The notes beneath the pieces were generated by a model. That model saw only the letters and a list, made by a program, of their open reading frames with translations. It did no database searches and was not told the origin of the DNA. A DNA stretch of 64,000 nt from FEB-25 sp963726315 (GTDB taxonomy: Bacteria; Chloroflexota; Anaerolineae; Anaerolineales; UBA4823): NCBI GenBank assembly GCA_963726315.1, contig CAVSBZ010000004.1, forward strand, positions 124,001-188,000, read 5' to 3'. The translations under genes and the position numbers were made by a program. Below are positions 38,033 through 47,406 of the stretch, one piece after another. Each line of letters starts with the position of its first letter. The first letter of the stretch is position 1.

Positions 38033-41000
38033 ATGGCAATAATTTCATTACGTGCATACAACCATGAGATAGAAGGCATGATCGATAACGGGCAGCTGGA
38101 TGAAGCAGTCGCACATTGCCGCCATATCCTTGCCACGTTCCCGAAACATATCGCCTCCTACCGACTGTTGGGTAAAGCTCATCTGGAGCAGCAGCGTATC
38201 AGCGATGCCACCGATATATTCCAACGTGTTCTCTCTGCGATTCCTGACGATTTTATTTCGAATGTCGGTATGAGTATAATCCGCGAAGACGAAAACAACC
38301 TGGATGCTGCGATATGGCACATGGAGCTGGCTTATGAAGCCCAACCAGCGAACATTGCCATCCAGGATGAATTACGCCGCCTCTATGGACGCAGGGATGG
38401 CATGCAGCCTCCGAAAGTGCGCCTTACCCGGGGAGCCCTTGCCAGGATGTATGCTAAAGGAGGATTATTCGACCAAGCCATTGCCGAGCTGCGGGCCGCC
38501 ATTGCTGAGGATCCGAACCGTCCCGATTTGCAGCTGCTTCTCGCCCAGATGTTTTTCCAGACATCACAACGCGTGGAAGCGGTGGACACTTGTGTCACAA
38601 TCTTGAAGAAAATGCCTTTGTGTTTGGAAGCCAACCGGATTCTCGCGGTATCACTGCCTGAAGCTGAAAACTCAGAAGCAGTGAGAAACTCCCGCCAGAT
38701 CGCAATATCAATGGATCCGTATTATGCTTTCGCTGAGTCTGAGGCTATTACCTCAGATCAGGTATCTGAAAGCGCGGTGAATATTGAGCGTCTGGATTGG
38801 AAAGCTGGGCTACAGGTCGCTGAGACTCCAAGTCAGCCCAATTGGGCTACTTCACTCGGGATTTCAATGGATAAGCCAGCAGAAGAAAACATCCCCGATT
38901 GGCTCAAGGCAGCCGAAGCGCCTGCGAATCAGTTGCCAGATGAAAAAAGTTCTCCTGGAGTTTCCCCATTCATTTGGGATACCCAGGAAGTGGAAAAAAT
39001 CATCACCGATACCTCAAAACCGGAGGGCGAGATCCCCGATTGGATGAAAGATGCCGGTTGGAAACCTGCCACCGGAGAGTCCATTCCACCAGCTGGGCAG
39101 GTGGTCACGCCAGGTGAGGCGAATATATCTACACCGGCGAATGACGATCTCCAAAAAGCTGAGATCCCTGAATGGCTGCGCGGAATTGCTCCGGAAGATT
39201 TTACTGGAACAGCAGGTCAACAAACTCGACCTGATGAAGATACCCTTTCCAACCCATGGCTCGAGCCTCATCAGCCCGGTCCAACCGATTCGATTATCCA
39301 TTGGCTCGAGGACAAGCAGCCTGAGGGGTCAAAAACCCCACCCACGCAAGAATCGAGCTTTGCCTTTGCCCCAGATGACGAAGTACCTGACTGGCTGAAA
39401 GACCTGGATGTTCCTTCAGCCTCCGAAGATAGACCGATCGTAGCTGCGGCTGCGTTCACTGCCTTACCATCTGCCTTCCTGGATGAACCTGTAGTACCCC
39501 CAGCAGCTGAAATTGAAACTGCATCTGTAGAAAAAGCAGTCGAGCCAGCTGAGGTATTACCCCCTGGCCTATCAGAGATTGCCCCTTCCCAGGATACTAC
39601 CGATGTTCAGCCTCCGGCTGTACCTGCAACCGAACCTGCTGAAGAAGAGGTTCCGGATTGGCTTAAAGAAATTGCTGTTGTCGTCCCTGCTGCCGAAGTC
39701 ATTTCCTCGGCTGTGGATAAACCAACTGATGAGACTCCGCCTATTGAGGAGCCAGCCCCTGAATCACAGGTCTCTCCCGAACAGCTGATGACTCCAGCAG
39801 TACCACTTGCGGAAGAGATTCCATCCATGGCTGAAGAGAGACCTCCCGAGGAGGTTGATAAAGCGGAGAAACCACCTTCAGATACCGCCCTGCCTCTGGC
39901 TGCAGGTGTACTGCTTGTTGCTGAAATGTTATCCAAACCGGAAGATGAACCGGTTGCCGAACAACCGGCAGCTGTAGAAGAGGAAGTGACTGAGGCAGAG
40001 AAACCACCTTCAGACATCGCCATTCCTCCGGCTGCAGATGCAATGCTTGCTGCTGAAATGGTATCCAAACAGCCTGAAGAACCGGTTGCTGCGCAGCCAA
40101 CCGCTGTCGAGCAGGGAGTAACTGAGGCAGAGAATCCACCATCTGATACTGCTCTTCCGCTGGCAGCAGGTGCATTACTCGCTGCTGAAACGTTATCTAA
40201 ACCGGCCGAAGAACCGGTTGCCGAGCAGCCGGGTGTTGAAACAGTTTCCCCACAAGAAATGCCAATTCCATCTGAAACGACTCCTGCCGCGGTAGTGCCC
40301 TTGGCTGCAGAAATCACCTCTACCGAGGCACCCTTCCCCACTGCAGACGTTGCTCCTACGCAGCCCACAACTCAGCTTACCGATCAGCCTCAAATCGATC
40401 AGCTTATCCCGGCTGAAGCGGAAATCCCTCCAGCTGAACCTGGATCAATGAATGAAGCTGACGCATTTGCCTGGCTGGAAGGTCTGGCTGCTGAACAAGA
40501 TGCCTTGGAAGAGGGGTTGGTCGCTCCTCCTGTTGAAGGTGAGATCCAACCCCCTGAATGGGTGAAACTCGAGATGGGTCCAGAAACGGAAGGGCAGGTT
40601 CAGACGCAACCATCCGTCGGTCCAGAAGAACAAGCACTCCCCGCTGAAGAGATCCCCGATTGGATCAAGGGGTTGGGCGAAGAACCACTATCTGAGCCTA
40701 TCTCGGAAACGCCGGAACCAATCGCGGCACCCGAACCCGCGCAAGCACTGGTTGAGCCAACCCAGGCTGAGCCAGAGAACCTGGACGAGTTACCCTCCTG
40801 GATCCTTGATATGGAACAGCCGGAACCCGATAAGGAGATCCCTGGTCAGGCTGATCAGGAATTGGAATGGAAATTAGAGGAATTACCTGACTGGCTCAAG
40901 GAAATAACTGAGTCGGAAGGCGCCGGAGAAGTCGCTCCGATACAGGAGCCAGCTTCAGCAGCTGAAATTGCAGCTGCCTCTGTGATAGCTGGGACGCCAC

Positions 41001-41500
41001 ACCCTGAGGAAGCAACCGAAGAAGTCGCTCCCCGGCAAGAGTCAATTTCGGCTGCGGAAATTGCTGCTGCAGGAGTGATTGCCGGGTTGGCTCATAAAGA
41101 AGAACCCCCTCCACCTGCTGTGCCAATGGAGGAGGCTGTGGAAATGCCTCTGACAGAAGTACCCACACCTGTTCTGGTAGAAGCTGAACCAGTTCTAACT
41201 GTACCTCAGCAACCGGCTGAAGTTCCTGTTGAAATCACGCCAGATCCTGCAGAAGCAGTTTTATCCGATGCCCGCACTGCACTCAGCCAGGGGCAGCCTT
41301 TGCAGGCGGTAGAGTTGTACACCAACTTAATCAACCAAAATTCACATCTCGAAGAGGTGATCAAGGACTTGCAGGAAGCAGTATACCGCTTCCCGGTGGA
41401 TTTTGACCTGTGGATAACCCTCGGCGATGCCCATTCCCATTCGCATGACTTGCAAGACGCCTTAAATGCCTACACCAAGGCGGAAGAGTTGGTCAGGTAG
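38033..41500 (+). CDS. Large TPR protein with recurring PDWL-type motifs
   Basis: 1155 residues without signal peptide or membrane segment. Residues 1-225 are TPR repeats (NGQLDEAVAHCRHILATFPKHIASYRLLGKAHLEQ). Residues 280-1060 are a long acidic, Pro/Ala/Glu-rich, probably disordered region. It carries eleven short motifs of the form I/V/L-P-D/E-W-L/I-K at about 287, 334, 377, 422, 451, 540, 812, 841, 873, 921 and 951, and near-exact internal repeats at about 620-750 (EKPPSDTALPLAAGVLL). The last 85 residues are a further TPR. It probably scaffolds partner proteins; no partner can be named. GGGAG precedes ATG 38033. Confidence 0.8.
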   Translation: MAIISLRAYNHEIEGMIDNGQLDEAVAHCRHILATFPKHIASYRLLGKAHLEQQRISDATDIFQRVLSAIPDDFISNVGMSIIREDENNLDAAIWHMELAYEAQPANIAIQDELRRLYGRRDGMQPPKVRLTRGALARMYAKGGLFDQAIAELRAAIAEDPNRPDLQLLLAQMFFQTSQRVEAVDTCVTILKKMPLCLEANRILAVSLPEAENSEAVRNSRQIAISMDPYYAFAESEAITSDQVSESAVNIERLDWKAGLQVAETPSQPNWATSLGISMDKPAEENIPDWLKAAEAPANQLPDEKSSPGVSPFIWDTQEVEKIITDTSKPEGEIPDWMKDAGWKPATGESIPPAGQVVTPGEANISTPANDDLQKAEIPEWLRGIAPEDFTGTAGQQTRPDEDTLSNPWLEPHQPGPTDSIIHWLEDKQPEGSKTPPTQESSFAFAPDDEVPDWLKDLDVPSASEDRPIVAAAAFTALPSAFLDEPVVPPAAEIETASVEKAVEPAEVLPPGLSEIAPSQDTTDVQPPAVPATEPAEEEVPDWLKEIAVVVPAAEVISSAVDKPTDETPPIEEPAPESQVSPEQLMTPAVPLAEEIPSMAEERPPEEVDKAEKPPSDTALPLAAGVLLVAEMLSKPEDEPVAEQPAAVEEEVTEAEKPPSDIAIPPAADAMLAAEMVSKQPEEPVAAQPTAVEQGVTEAENPPSDTALPLAAGALLAAETLSKPAEEPVAEQPGVETVSPQEMPIPSETTPAAVVPLAAEITSTEAPFPTADVAPTQPTTQLTDQPQIDQLIPAEAEIPPAEPGSMNEADAFAWLEGLAAEQDALEEGLVAPPVEGEIQPPEWVKLEMGPETEGQVQTQPSVGPEEQALPAEEIPDWIKGLGEEPLSEPISETPEPIAAPEPAQALVEPTQAEPENLDELPSWILDMEQPEPDKEIPGQADQELEWKLEELPDWLKEITESEGAGEVAPIQEPASAAEIAAASVIAGTPHPEEATEEVAPRQESISAAEIAAAGVIAGLAHKEEPPPPAVPMEEAVEMPLTEVPTPVLVEAEPVLTVPQQPAEVPVEITPDPAEAVLSDARTALSQGQPLQAVELYTNLINQNSHLEEVIKDLQEAVYRFPVDFDLWITLGDAHSHSHDLQDALNAYTKAEELVR

Positions 41501-41528
41501 TACCCGGTTTACTATGGTAAGATATCGA

Positions 41529-41556
41529 CGTGAAACGTATTTACCTACGTTTCACG
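41529..41556 (+). terminator. Hairpin between the TPR gene and ndk
   Basis: Perfect 11-bp stem (CGTGAAACGTA with TACGTTTCACG) and a six-base loop, followed only by GTTTCG. It could be a weak terminator for the TPR gene or a leader structure for ndk. Confidence 0.5.
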
Positions 41557-41587
41557 TTTCGCGTATCATCAATATTCGGAGGTGATT

Positions 41588-42040
41588 ATGGAACGCTCTT
41601 TAGTACTGGTCAAACCAGATGCTGTGCAAAGGGGCTTGATTGGAGAAGTGATTATGAGGCTTGAACGGCGTGGTCTCCGCCTGGTTGCAGCGAAATTCAT
41701 TAGTGTCAGTCAGGAATTAGCCCGGACCCATTACGCCGTTCATATAGGAAAACCCTTCTATGAAAGTTTGATCCGTTACATCACATCTGCTCCGGTTATG
41801 GCAATGGTTTGGGAAGGACCGAATGCAATCAACGCAATTCGCCAGACGATGGGGGCTACCTCTCCGACAGTCGCCGCTCCTGGTTCAATCCGGCATGATT
41901 TCGCTCTTCAGATTGGCCGTAACCTGACCCATGCCTCTGATAATGTCGAAAATGCCGCAAAAGAAGTGGCTTTGTGGTTCTCTCCCCAGGAGCTGGTTAC
42001 CTGGGAACGCTCGATCGACCAGTGGGTATTCGAAGAATAG
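41588..42040 (+). CDS. ndk: Nucleoside diphosphate kinase
   Basis: Balances nucleoside triphosphate pools by transferring the gamma-phosphate through a His. 150 residues, normal for the family. It has the N-terminal ERSLVLVKPDAVQRGLIGEVI, the VWEGPNAI loop, and the active-site segment around N-L-T-H-A-S-D, where the His is catalytic. The usual G-T-I-R-x-D-F reads GSIRHDF. Start ATG 41588 follows GGAGGTGATT; two codons upstream in frame are not needed. Confidence 0.94.
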   Translation: MERSLVLVKPDAVQRGLIGEVIMRLERRGLRLVAAKFISVSQELARTHYAVHIGKPFYESLIRYITSAPVMAMVWEGPNAINAIRQTMGATSPTVAAPGSIRHDFALQIGRNLTHASDNVENAAKEVALWFSPQELVTWERSIDQWVFEE

Positions 42041-42077
42041 TTTCTGATTTCTGAAAAATTTCGCCAGATATACATCC

Positions 42078-42135
42078 ATCCCGTGTCTCCTTCCACCTGG
42101 TAGGCTACCGGTATAGCTGGTGGGAGGCACGGGAT
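42078..42135 (+). terminator. Long hairpin between ndk and the radical-SAM gene
   Basis: ATCCCGTG at 42078-42085 pairs with CACGGGAT at 42128-42135, and CTCC/CCACC pair with GGTGG/GAG inside, giving a 58-base hairpin with small bulges. There is no T run. Eight bases later TATAAT (42144-42149) could be the -10 box of the next gene, so the hairpin may lie over its -35 region. Confidence 0.5.
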
Positions 42136-42201
42136 AATTAAGATATAATCTGACATTCTGAGGCATATTAGGTTATATTCTGATCCTTGCTTGAGGTATT
42201 A

Positions 42202-44129
42202 ATGGTACTGACCCCGGCTGAGATAAATACTAAACTCGAACGCATTCTACCTACAGTACAAAAACCTGCCCGCTATGTTGGTGGCGAGCTGAACCAGGTG
42301 GTGAAAAATTGGGAATCAGTTGAAACCCGCATCGCCCTGGTTTTTCCTGATATCTATGATATCGGTATGTCCAACCTTGGGTTGGCTATTCTGTACGAGC
42401 TGATCAACGACCGCCCTGATGCCCTCGCTGAGCGTGTTTACAATCCGTGGATAGATATGGAAGTAGAATTGCGCCAGGCTGAGATTCCATTATATTCACT
42501 CGAGACGTCTCATCCCGTAAGTGAATTTGATATCGTTGGATTTTCGCTTCCTTATGAAACTCTCTACACCAATATGCTCAACGCATTAGATCTGGCAGGT
42601 ATCCCACTCTTAAGTGCTGACCGCCATGAATCTGATGCTTTAATCATCGCCGGAGGGCAGGCAGCCTATAACCCTGAGCCGATCTATAAGTTCGTGGATG
42701 CTTTCGTTATCGGTGAGGGCGAGCAGGTGATTAACGAGATCATCGATGTTTACCAGGGCTGGAAGCGCTCATCCTTGTCCCGCCAGCAGTTGCTGGTCGA
42801 TTTATCCTCCATTATTGGCGTTTATGTGCCGAGTTTATATCAAGTCTCCTATCATCAAGATGGTACTGTGGAGCGGGTAGAAAAACAGGTCGAACAGGCG
42901 TCACTCCCTATAACCAAGCGAATTGTCCCCCTGCTTCCACCACCACCAACCCGCTTAATTGTTCCCAATATTGAAACCGTGCATAATCGCATACCCATCG
43001 AGATTATGCGCGGTTGTACCCGCGGCTGTCGCTTCTGCCATGCCGGCATGGTGTCGCGACCCGTCCGTGAACGTAGTGTATCCACCATCCTGGAAGCCAT
43101 CGATCAATCGCTGATGCATACCGGTTTTGAGGAGATCGGGCTTCTTTCCCTATCATCTTCTGACTATACGCATATTTCCGAGCTCGTCCAGGCTATTACT
43201 GAAAAATATACTGGAAATCATCTCGGGATTTCTTTACCCTCCCTGCGCATTGCCTCCTTTTCCGTGGAAATAATGGACCTTTTGAAAGATTCCCGCCATG
43301 GCGGGTTTACTCTGGCACCCGAAGCTGCCACAGAGCATATGCGCAACATCATCAACAAACCGCTCACCACTGCACAGCTGCTCGAAACGGTAAATCAAAT
43401 CTATTCTCATGGCTGGACCACTGTAAAACTCTACTTCATGATTGGTCATCCAGAAGAAACCCTGGAGGATGTCAGCGCCATCGTCGATTTGTGCAAGCTT
43501 GTACTCGCTGAAGGGCATAAAACAATTGGTCACCGGGCAAAGCTAAATCTGGGGGTTTCAACATTCATCCCCAAGCCGCACACCCCTTTTCAATGGGTCG
43601 CTTGTGACTCGGTCGAGCAGATTCAGGCTAAACAAGCCTTGCTGAAGCAGGGTCTGCGCAATAAAGATATTAAACTCACCTGGACCAATCCTGATGTGAC
43701 CATGTTGGAAGCCTGGCTTTCCCGTGGTGACCGGCGAATGGCAGATGTGGTATACCAGGCGTGGTTAAATGGGGCCAGGTTTGATGCCTGGCAGGACCAG
43801 TTTAATTTCACCGCCTGGACCAAAGCCTTTGAAATCGCTCAGCTAGATCCTTCTTTCTACACGCATCGACCACGTTCACAGGATGAGATCTTCCCCTGGG
43901 ACCATATCAGTACCGGTGTCCGCAAGAAATTCCTGCTCCAGGAGTTCTTGCTCAGTATGAACTCTTAACCCGTATGGATTGTCGTACGCAGTGTTTTGCT
44001 TGCGGGATTCTTCCCACCTATGCCGACCTTCGGAGGGATAATCCCGGAGCTTCCTGGTCTTGTCCGGAAGTTAAGTCACCCTCCAGGGTCAAAACAACCC
44101 GTACTTCTAAAGTCATTTCCGCTAGTTAG
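42202..44129 (+). CDS. Radical-SAM protein of the TIGR03960 type (B12-binding domain), with a one-base frame disruption near the end
   Basis: N-terminal cobalamin-binding-like region (IALVFPDIYDIGMSNLGLAILYE), then a radical-SAM domain with the C-x3-C-x2-C cluster site in IMRGCTRGCRFCHAG at about residue 275. Read literally it ends at 43968. Adding one base near 43961-43966 continues into L-T-R-M-D-C-R-T-Q-C-F-A-C-G-I-L-P, the Cys-rich C-terminus of this family, with a stop at 44129 (642 residues). ATG 42202 is chosen because GAGG precedes it; an upstream TTG is in frame. It always pairs with a TIGR03936 gene, as here. Substrate unknown; a role in RNA modification has been suggested for the pair. 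Confidence 0.88.
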
Positions 44130-44136
44130 GTGGTTT

Positions 44137-44772
44137 ATGACCATGCGCATCAGGATCACATTTTCGAAGGCCGGGCCGATGCAATACGTTGGGCATCTGG
44201 ACTTGCACCGGTCGTGGGAACGCACTTTCAGGCGTTCTGGTGTACCTCTGGAATATAGTCAGGGTTTCCATCCTCAACCTCGTCTTAATCTCGCTTGTGC
44301 ATTGCCGGTGGGGTTTACCAGTCAATGTGAAATATTAGACGCCTGGGTGGAAGGCGAACGGCCTCTACCGGAGATCCAGGTAGCAATCAGCTCGTCTTTA
44401 CCTCCCGGTCTTGAAATCCTGGGCATGGATGGTATCGATTTATGTCTCCCCGCCTTGCAGACTCAGGTCTACTCGGCTGTATATACCATCAGTTTCCTGG
44501 ATGACATTCCTGACCTACCGGACCGCCTTCGACGGGTTATTTCTGCGGAGCATTTACCTCGTCTGCGCCGGAATAAGCCCTATGACCTGCGGCCTCTCAT
44601 TGAAGAGGCGGTGATACAGACTCCAAGCCAGGCAGGGAAACACAAGCTACGTGTTCAGCTCTCTGCCCGCGATTCTGCTACAGGCAGACCCGAGGAATTG
44701 TTGGCTGAAATGGATGTCAGGTTTCAAGATACCCATATTCATCGAGAATCATTAATATTCAGTCTCGATTAG
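44137..44772 (+). CDS. TIGR03936 (DUF2344) partner of the radical-SAM protein
   Basis: 211 residues. Begins MTMRIRITFSKAGPMQYVGHLDLHRSWERTFRRSGVPLEYSQGFHPQPRLNLACALPVGFTSQCEILD, the standard opening of this family. The start is ATG 44137, just after TAGGTGG; the frame is open 47 codons further upstream, but that stretch is the other-frame image of the radical-SAM C-terminus. The family co-occurs with TIGR03960 and is sometimes fused to it. Function not established. Confidence 0.9.
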   Translation: MTMRIRITFSKAGPMQYVGHLDLHRSWERTFRRSGVPLEYSQGFHPQPRLNLACALPVGFTSQCEILDAWVEGERPLPEIQVAISSSLPPGLEILGMDGIDLCLPALQTQVYSAVYTISFLDDIPDLPDRLRRVISAEHLPRLRRNKPYDLRPLIEEAVIQTPSQAGKHKLRVQLSARDSATGRPEELLAEMDVRFQDTHIHRESLIFSLD

Positions 44773-44837
44773 CGTTACTTGTACGCCTTCTCCACGTATG
44801 CTAAACTACGCCGGAAGATGATAGGAGGGAAACAACT

Positions 44838-45833
44838 TTGCAGGGTACCGGAATATTTTTATCCTTCTTATTTGGTTTCCTGCCGATGCTTCTCTTTGCA
44901 TACGTCATCTATTGGGTTGACAGGTACGAAAAGGAGCCCATCATTCTGCTGGGGGGCGTCTTCCTGTGGGGAGCCATTATTGCTGCAGGAGCAGCCTTTG
45001 TCGTAAACTCATTTTTAGGTTTGGGTATCTATATGTTTACCGGCTCCCAGGCATTTACCGAAATTTCTACCGCCTCTGTTTTTGCTCCAATCATCGAAGA
45101 GACTCTCAAAGGCATGGCATGCTTTTTCGTGTTTTTATTCTTCACCTGGGAATTTGACTCAATTCTCGATGGTATTGTTTATGCCTCCATCACCGCGATA
45201 GGGTTTGCAGCCACCGAAAATATATATTACATTTACACATATGGTTTCCAGCAAAATGGATTGAATGGCATCTTGTATATGTCCTTTATTCGGGTGATCC
45301 TGGTCGGTTGGCAGCATCCATTTTATACTGCCTTCATCGGCATCGGTCTGGCAATCTCGCGTTTGAATCGAAATATTTCGGTCAAAATCATTGCTCCAAT
45401 TGTTGGCCTGGGGCTTGCCATATTTACCCACTCCGTTCACAACCTGATTTCGACCGTATTTCACGGTATTCAAAGCCTTGCATTTGGCCTGGTATTTGAT
45501 TGGTCCGGTTGGATTGCGATGATAATTTTCGTCGTTTGGGCGCTTGCCCGTGAGCAAAAGTGGATCACCACCCAGCTGCCCGATGAGGTTGCTGATGGAG
45601 TGATCACCGCTAATCAATATAAAACGGCTTGCTCAGCTTCAGCGCAAACCGTTGCCCGCATAAAAGCATTATTCTCCGGAAAATACCGGCTTACTGACCG
45701 CTTTTACCTATTGACAGCCGAATTAGCTTATAAAAAGCACCAGGCTTCTACCTTGGGAGAGTTATTCCAGAAGCAAACTGAAATAGATCGCGTACGAGCT
45801 GAGTTATTGCGAATTAGCCCTCAGATTTGTTAG
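44838..45833 (+). CDS. PrsW-family intramembrane metalloprotease-like protein
   Basis: 331 residues with about eight membrane segments and a C-terminal cytoplasmic tail of about 80 residues. Family motifs: D-R-Y-E-K-E-P after membrane segment 1, E-E-T-L-K (the EExxK metal site) at about residue 83, FAATENIYYI, the GWQHPFYTAFIG His, and FTHSVHNL. PrsW cleaves an anti-sigma factor in Bacillus; the target here is unknown. Start is TTG 44838 behind AGGAGGG. The C-terminal tail extends beyond the minimal PrsW domain. Confidence 0.85.
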   Translation: MQGTGIFLSFLFGFLPMLLFAYVIYWVDRYEKEPIILLGGVFLWGAIIAAGAAFVVNSFLGLGIYMFTGSQAFTEISTASVFAPIIEETLKGMACFFVFLFFTWEFDSILDGIVYASITAIGFAATENIYYIYTYGFQQNGLNGILYMSFIRVILVGWQHPFYTAFIGIGLAISRLNRNISVKIIAPIVGLGLAIFTHSVHNLISTVFHGIQSLAFGLVFDWSGWIAMIIFVVWALAREQKWITTQLPDEVADGVITANQYKTACSASAQTVARIKALFSGKYRLTDRFYLLTAELAYKKHQASTLGELFQKQTEIDRVRAELLRISPQIC

Positions 45834-45910
45834 CGATGTGTCGGTTACTGGCACATAAATCAGGGTGGAAATAAAGCATGGTAAAATAAAAATCCGCATT
45901 CTGTTCTCGT

Positions 45911-45982
45911 GCCCCTGTAGCTCAGTGGATAGAGCGTTGGCCTCCGGAGCCAAAAGCGACGGTTCGAGTCCGTCCAGGGGTA
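45911..45982 (+). tRNA. tRNA-Arg (anticodon CCG)
   Basis: Complete cloverleaf: acceptor GCCCCTG with CAGGGGT (terminal G-U), D stem GCTC/GAGC, anticodon stem TTGGC/GCCAA with loop CTCCGGA (anticodon CCG, reading CGG), a four-base variable loop, T stem GACGG/CCGTC with loop TTCGAGT. CCA is not encoded. The T run directly after it contains the stop codon of the convergent MFS gene. Confidence 0.95.
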
Positions 45983-45987
45983 CTTTT

Positions 45988-47403
45988 TTATTGAGAGCTT
46001 GGTGTGACTCTCACCAGGCTGGTGACTACCCCAAGAACCGTAATTAGTGACACCACCAGGAAGCTTGCCCCGATGGCAGTATAAAAAGCCGCAGATGGTA
46101 CCGGGCTGCCAGTTGATATGATGCCACTGCTCTCATGCGCTAAAACCGTAGTGAATATCGCCCCTGATATTCCCGCCCCCAGCACCATCCCAAAGCTACG
46201 CCCCGTCGCCAAAATTCCCGCTGCAATCCCTTGCCTGCTCTTTGGAGCTGACCCCATCAGTGCACTATTATTGGGGGAGATGAATATCCCTGTCCCAAGC
46301 CCGACGACCGCCAAAGCCAGCATAATCGCCCAAGTGGATGACTGTGCGGATAGATGCGATAGGAGGTATAAACCTGCGGATAATACAGCCATACCAAACA
46401 CCGTCGGAATACGCGTTCCAATCCGGTCGGACAGGCTACCGCTGATCGGTGCAATCACCGCCATAATTGCCGGTTGTGCTATCAGGATAATCCCTTCCTG
46501 TGCCGGGGAAAACCCCCGTCCTTGTATCAGGTAATATGGCATTAAATATATACAGCTATATACTCCGATATAATTGATAATCGCGCTTAGGGTAGCTAAA
46601 GAAAACGACAGCTTCTTAAACAGGCTGAGGTCCAGCATCGGGTGTTTTACACGGCTCTCAATATATATAAATAGCGACAGTAAGATCACTGCACTTAGCA
46701 GCACACCTATAATGGGAAGCGAGCTCCAGCCCCAATCCTCGCCCTGGTTAAGCCCGAGCAGCAAGGCTCCAAGCCCTAAAATGAATGTCACCGCTCCCAG
46801 GAAATCGAACTGCTCCGTGTGATGCTGGTTTAAATCCCGTGGAATATATCGCAAGCTAAGCCAGATGGCAGCTACTCCAACGGGTAAATTCATATAAAAT
46901 ACTGCCCGCCATCCCAGCAGGCCGGCTAACCATCCACCCACTAACGGTCCAGCCATTAGCCCCAAGTAAGTCATAGTCGCCTGCAATCCTAACGCCTGCC
47001 CGCGCTGCTCTGCCGGAAAGCTTTTGGTTAAAATCGCTGGAGAATTGGCTGCCAACATAGCTCCCCCCAAAGCCTGCAGCCCACGCGACGCGATGAGAAT
47101 TGCCACACTCGGTGCCGCCCCCGAAAAAAATGAGCCCCCCATAAATATTCCAAAACCTGTCAGGTAGATGATCTTGTGCCCGCGCATATCCCCCAGCCTA
47201 CCAAAGCTCAATAACAGCCCGCTCAGCACCAGCAAATAGATCGTCACAACCCATTGAACCACGGAGATAGTTTGGGAAAAGTTTTTTCCGATTACCGGCA
47301 GAACCGTATTGACTACACTGGTATCCAATGCAGTCATAAAGGTGCCAATCCCTACTGCCACCAAAACTCCCCATTTTTGCGTCGTTTGTAGGGTCGTTTC
47401 CAC
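45988..47403 (-). CDS. MFS multidrug-type efflux transporter, DHA2 (14-TM) family
   Basis: 471 residues, 14 predicted membrane segments. N-terminal motif GTFMTALDTSVVNTVLPVIGKNFSQTISVVQWVVTIYLL, motif A (FGRLGDMRGHKIIY), and motif C in membrane segment 5 (GLMAGPLVGGWLAGLLGWRAVFYMNLPVG), all typical of EmrB/QacA-type drug:H+ antiporters. Start is GTG 47403, three bases after the preceding stop, so it is translationally linked to the other MFS gene. Substrate unknown. Confidence 0.9.
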   Translation of the reverse strand: METTLQTTQKWGVLVAVGIGTFMTALDTSVVNTVLPVIGKNFSQTISVVQWVVTIYLLVLSGLLLSFGRLGDMRGHKIIYLTGFGIFMGGSFFSGAAPSVAILIASRGLQALGGAMLAANSPAILTKSFPAEQRGQALGLQATMTYLGLMAGPLVGGWLAGLLGWRAVFYMNLPVGVAAIWLSLRYIPRDLNQHHTEQFDFLGAVTFILGLGALLLGLNQGEDWGWSSLPIIGVLLSAVILLSLFIYIESRVKHPMLDLSLFKKLSFSLATLSAIINYIGVYSCIYLMPYYLIQGRGFSPAQEGIILIAQPAIMAVIAPISGSLSDRIGTRIPTVFGMAVLSAGLYLLSHLSAQSSTWAIMLALAVVGLGTGIFISPNNSALMGSAPKSRQGIAAGILATGRSFGMVLGAGISGAIFTTVLAHESSGIISTGSPVPSAAFYTAIGASFLVVSLITVLGVVTSLVRVTPSSQ

Positions 47404-47406
47404 TGT

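Noticed and set aside
39607..40368. 253-residue Ser/Gly/Ala-rich minus-strand open frame within the TPR gene
   Set aside because: Its repeats are the antisense image of the Pro/Glu/Ala repeats of the plus-strand gene.
43996..44136. Long N-terminal extension of the TIGR03936 protein
   Set aside because: The extra 47 codons have no ribosome binding site and overlap the restored C-terminus of the radical-SAM gene in another frame.
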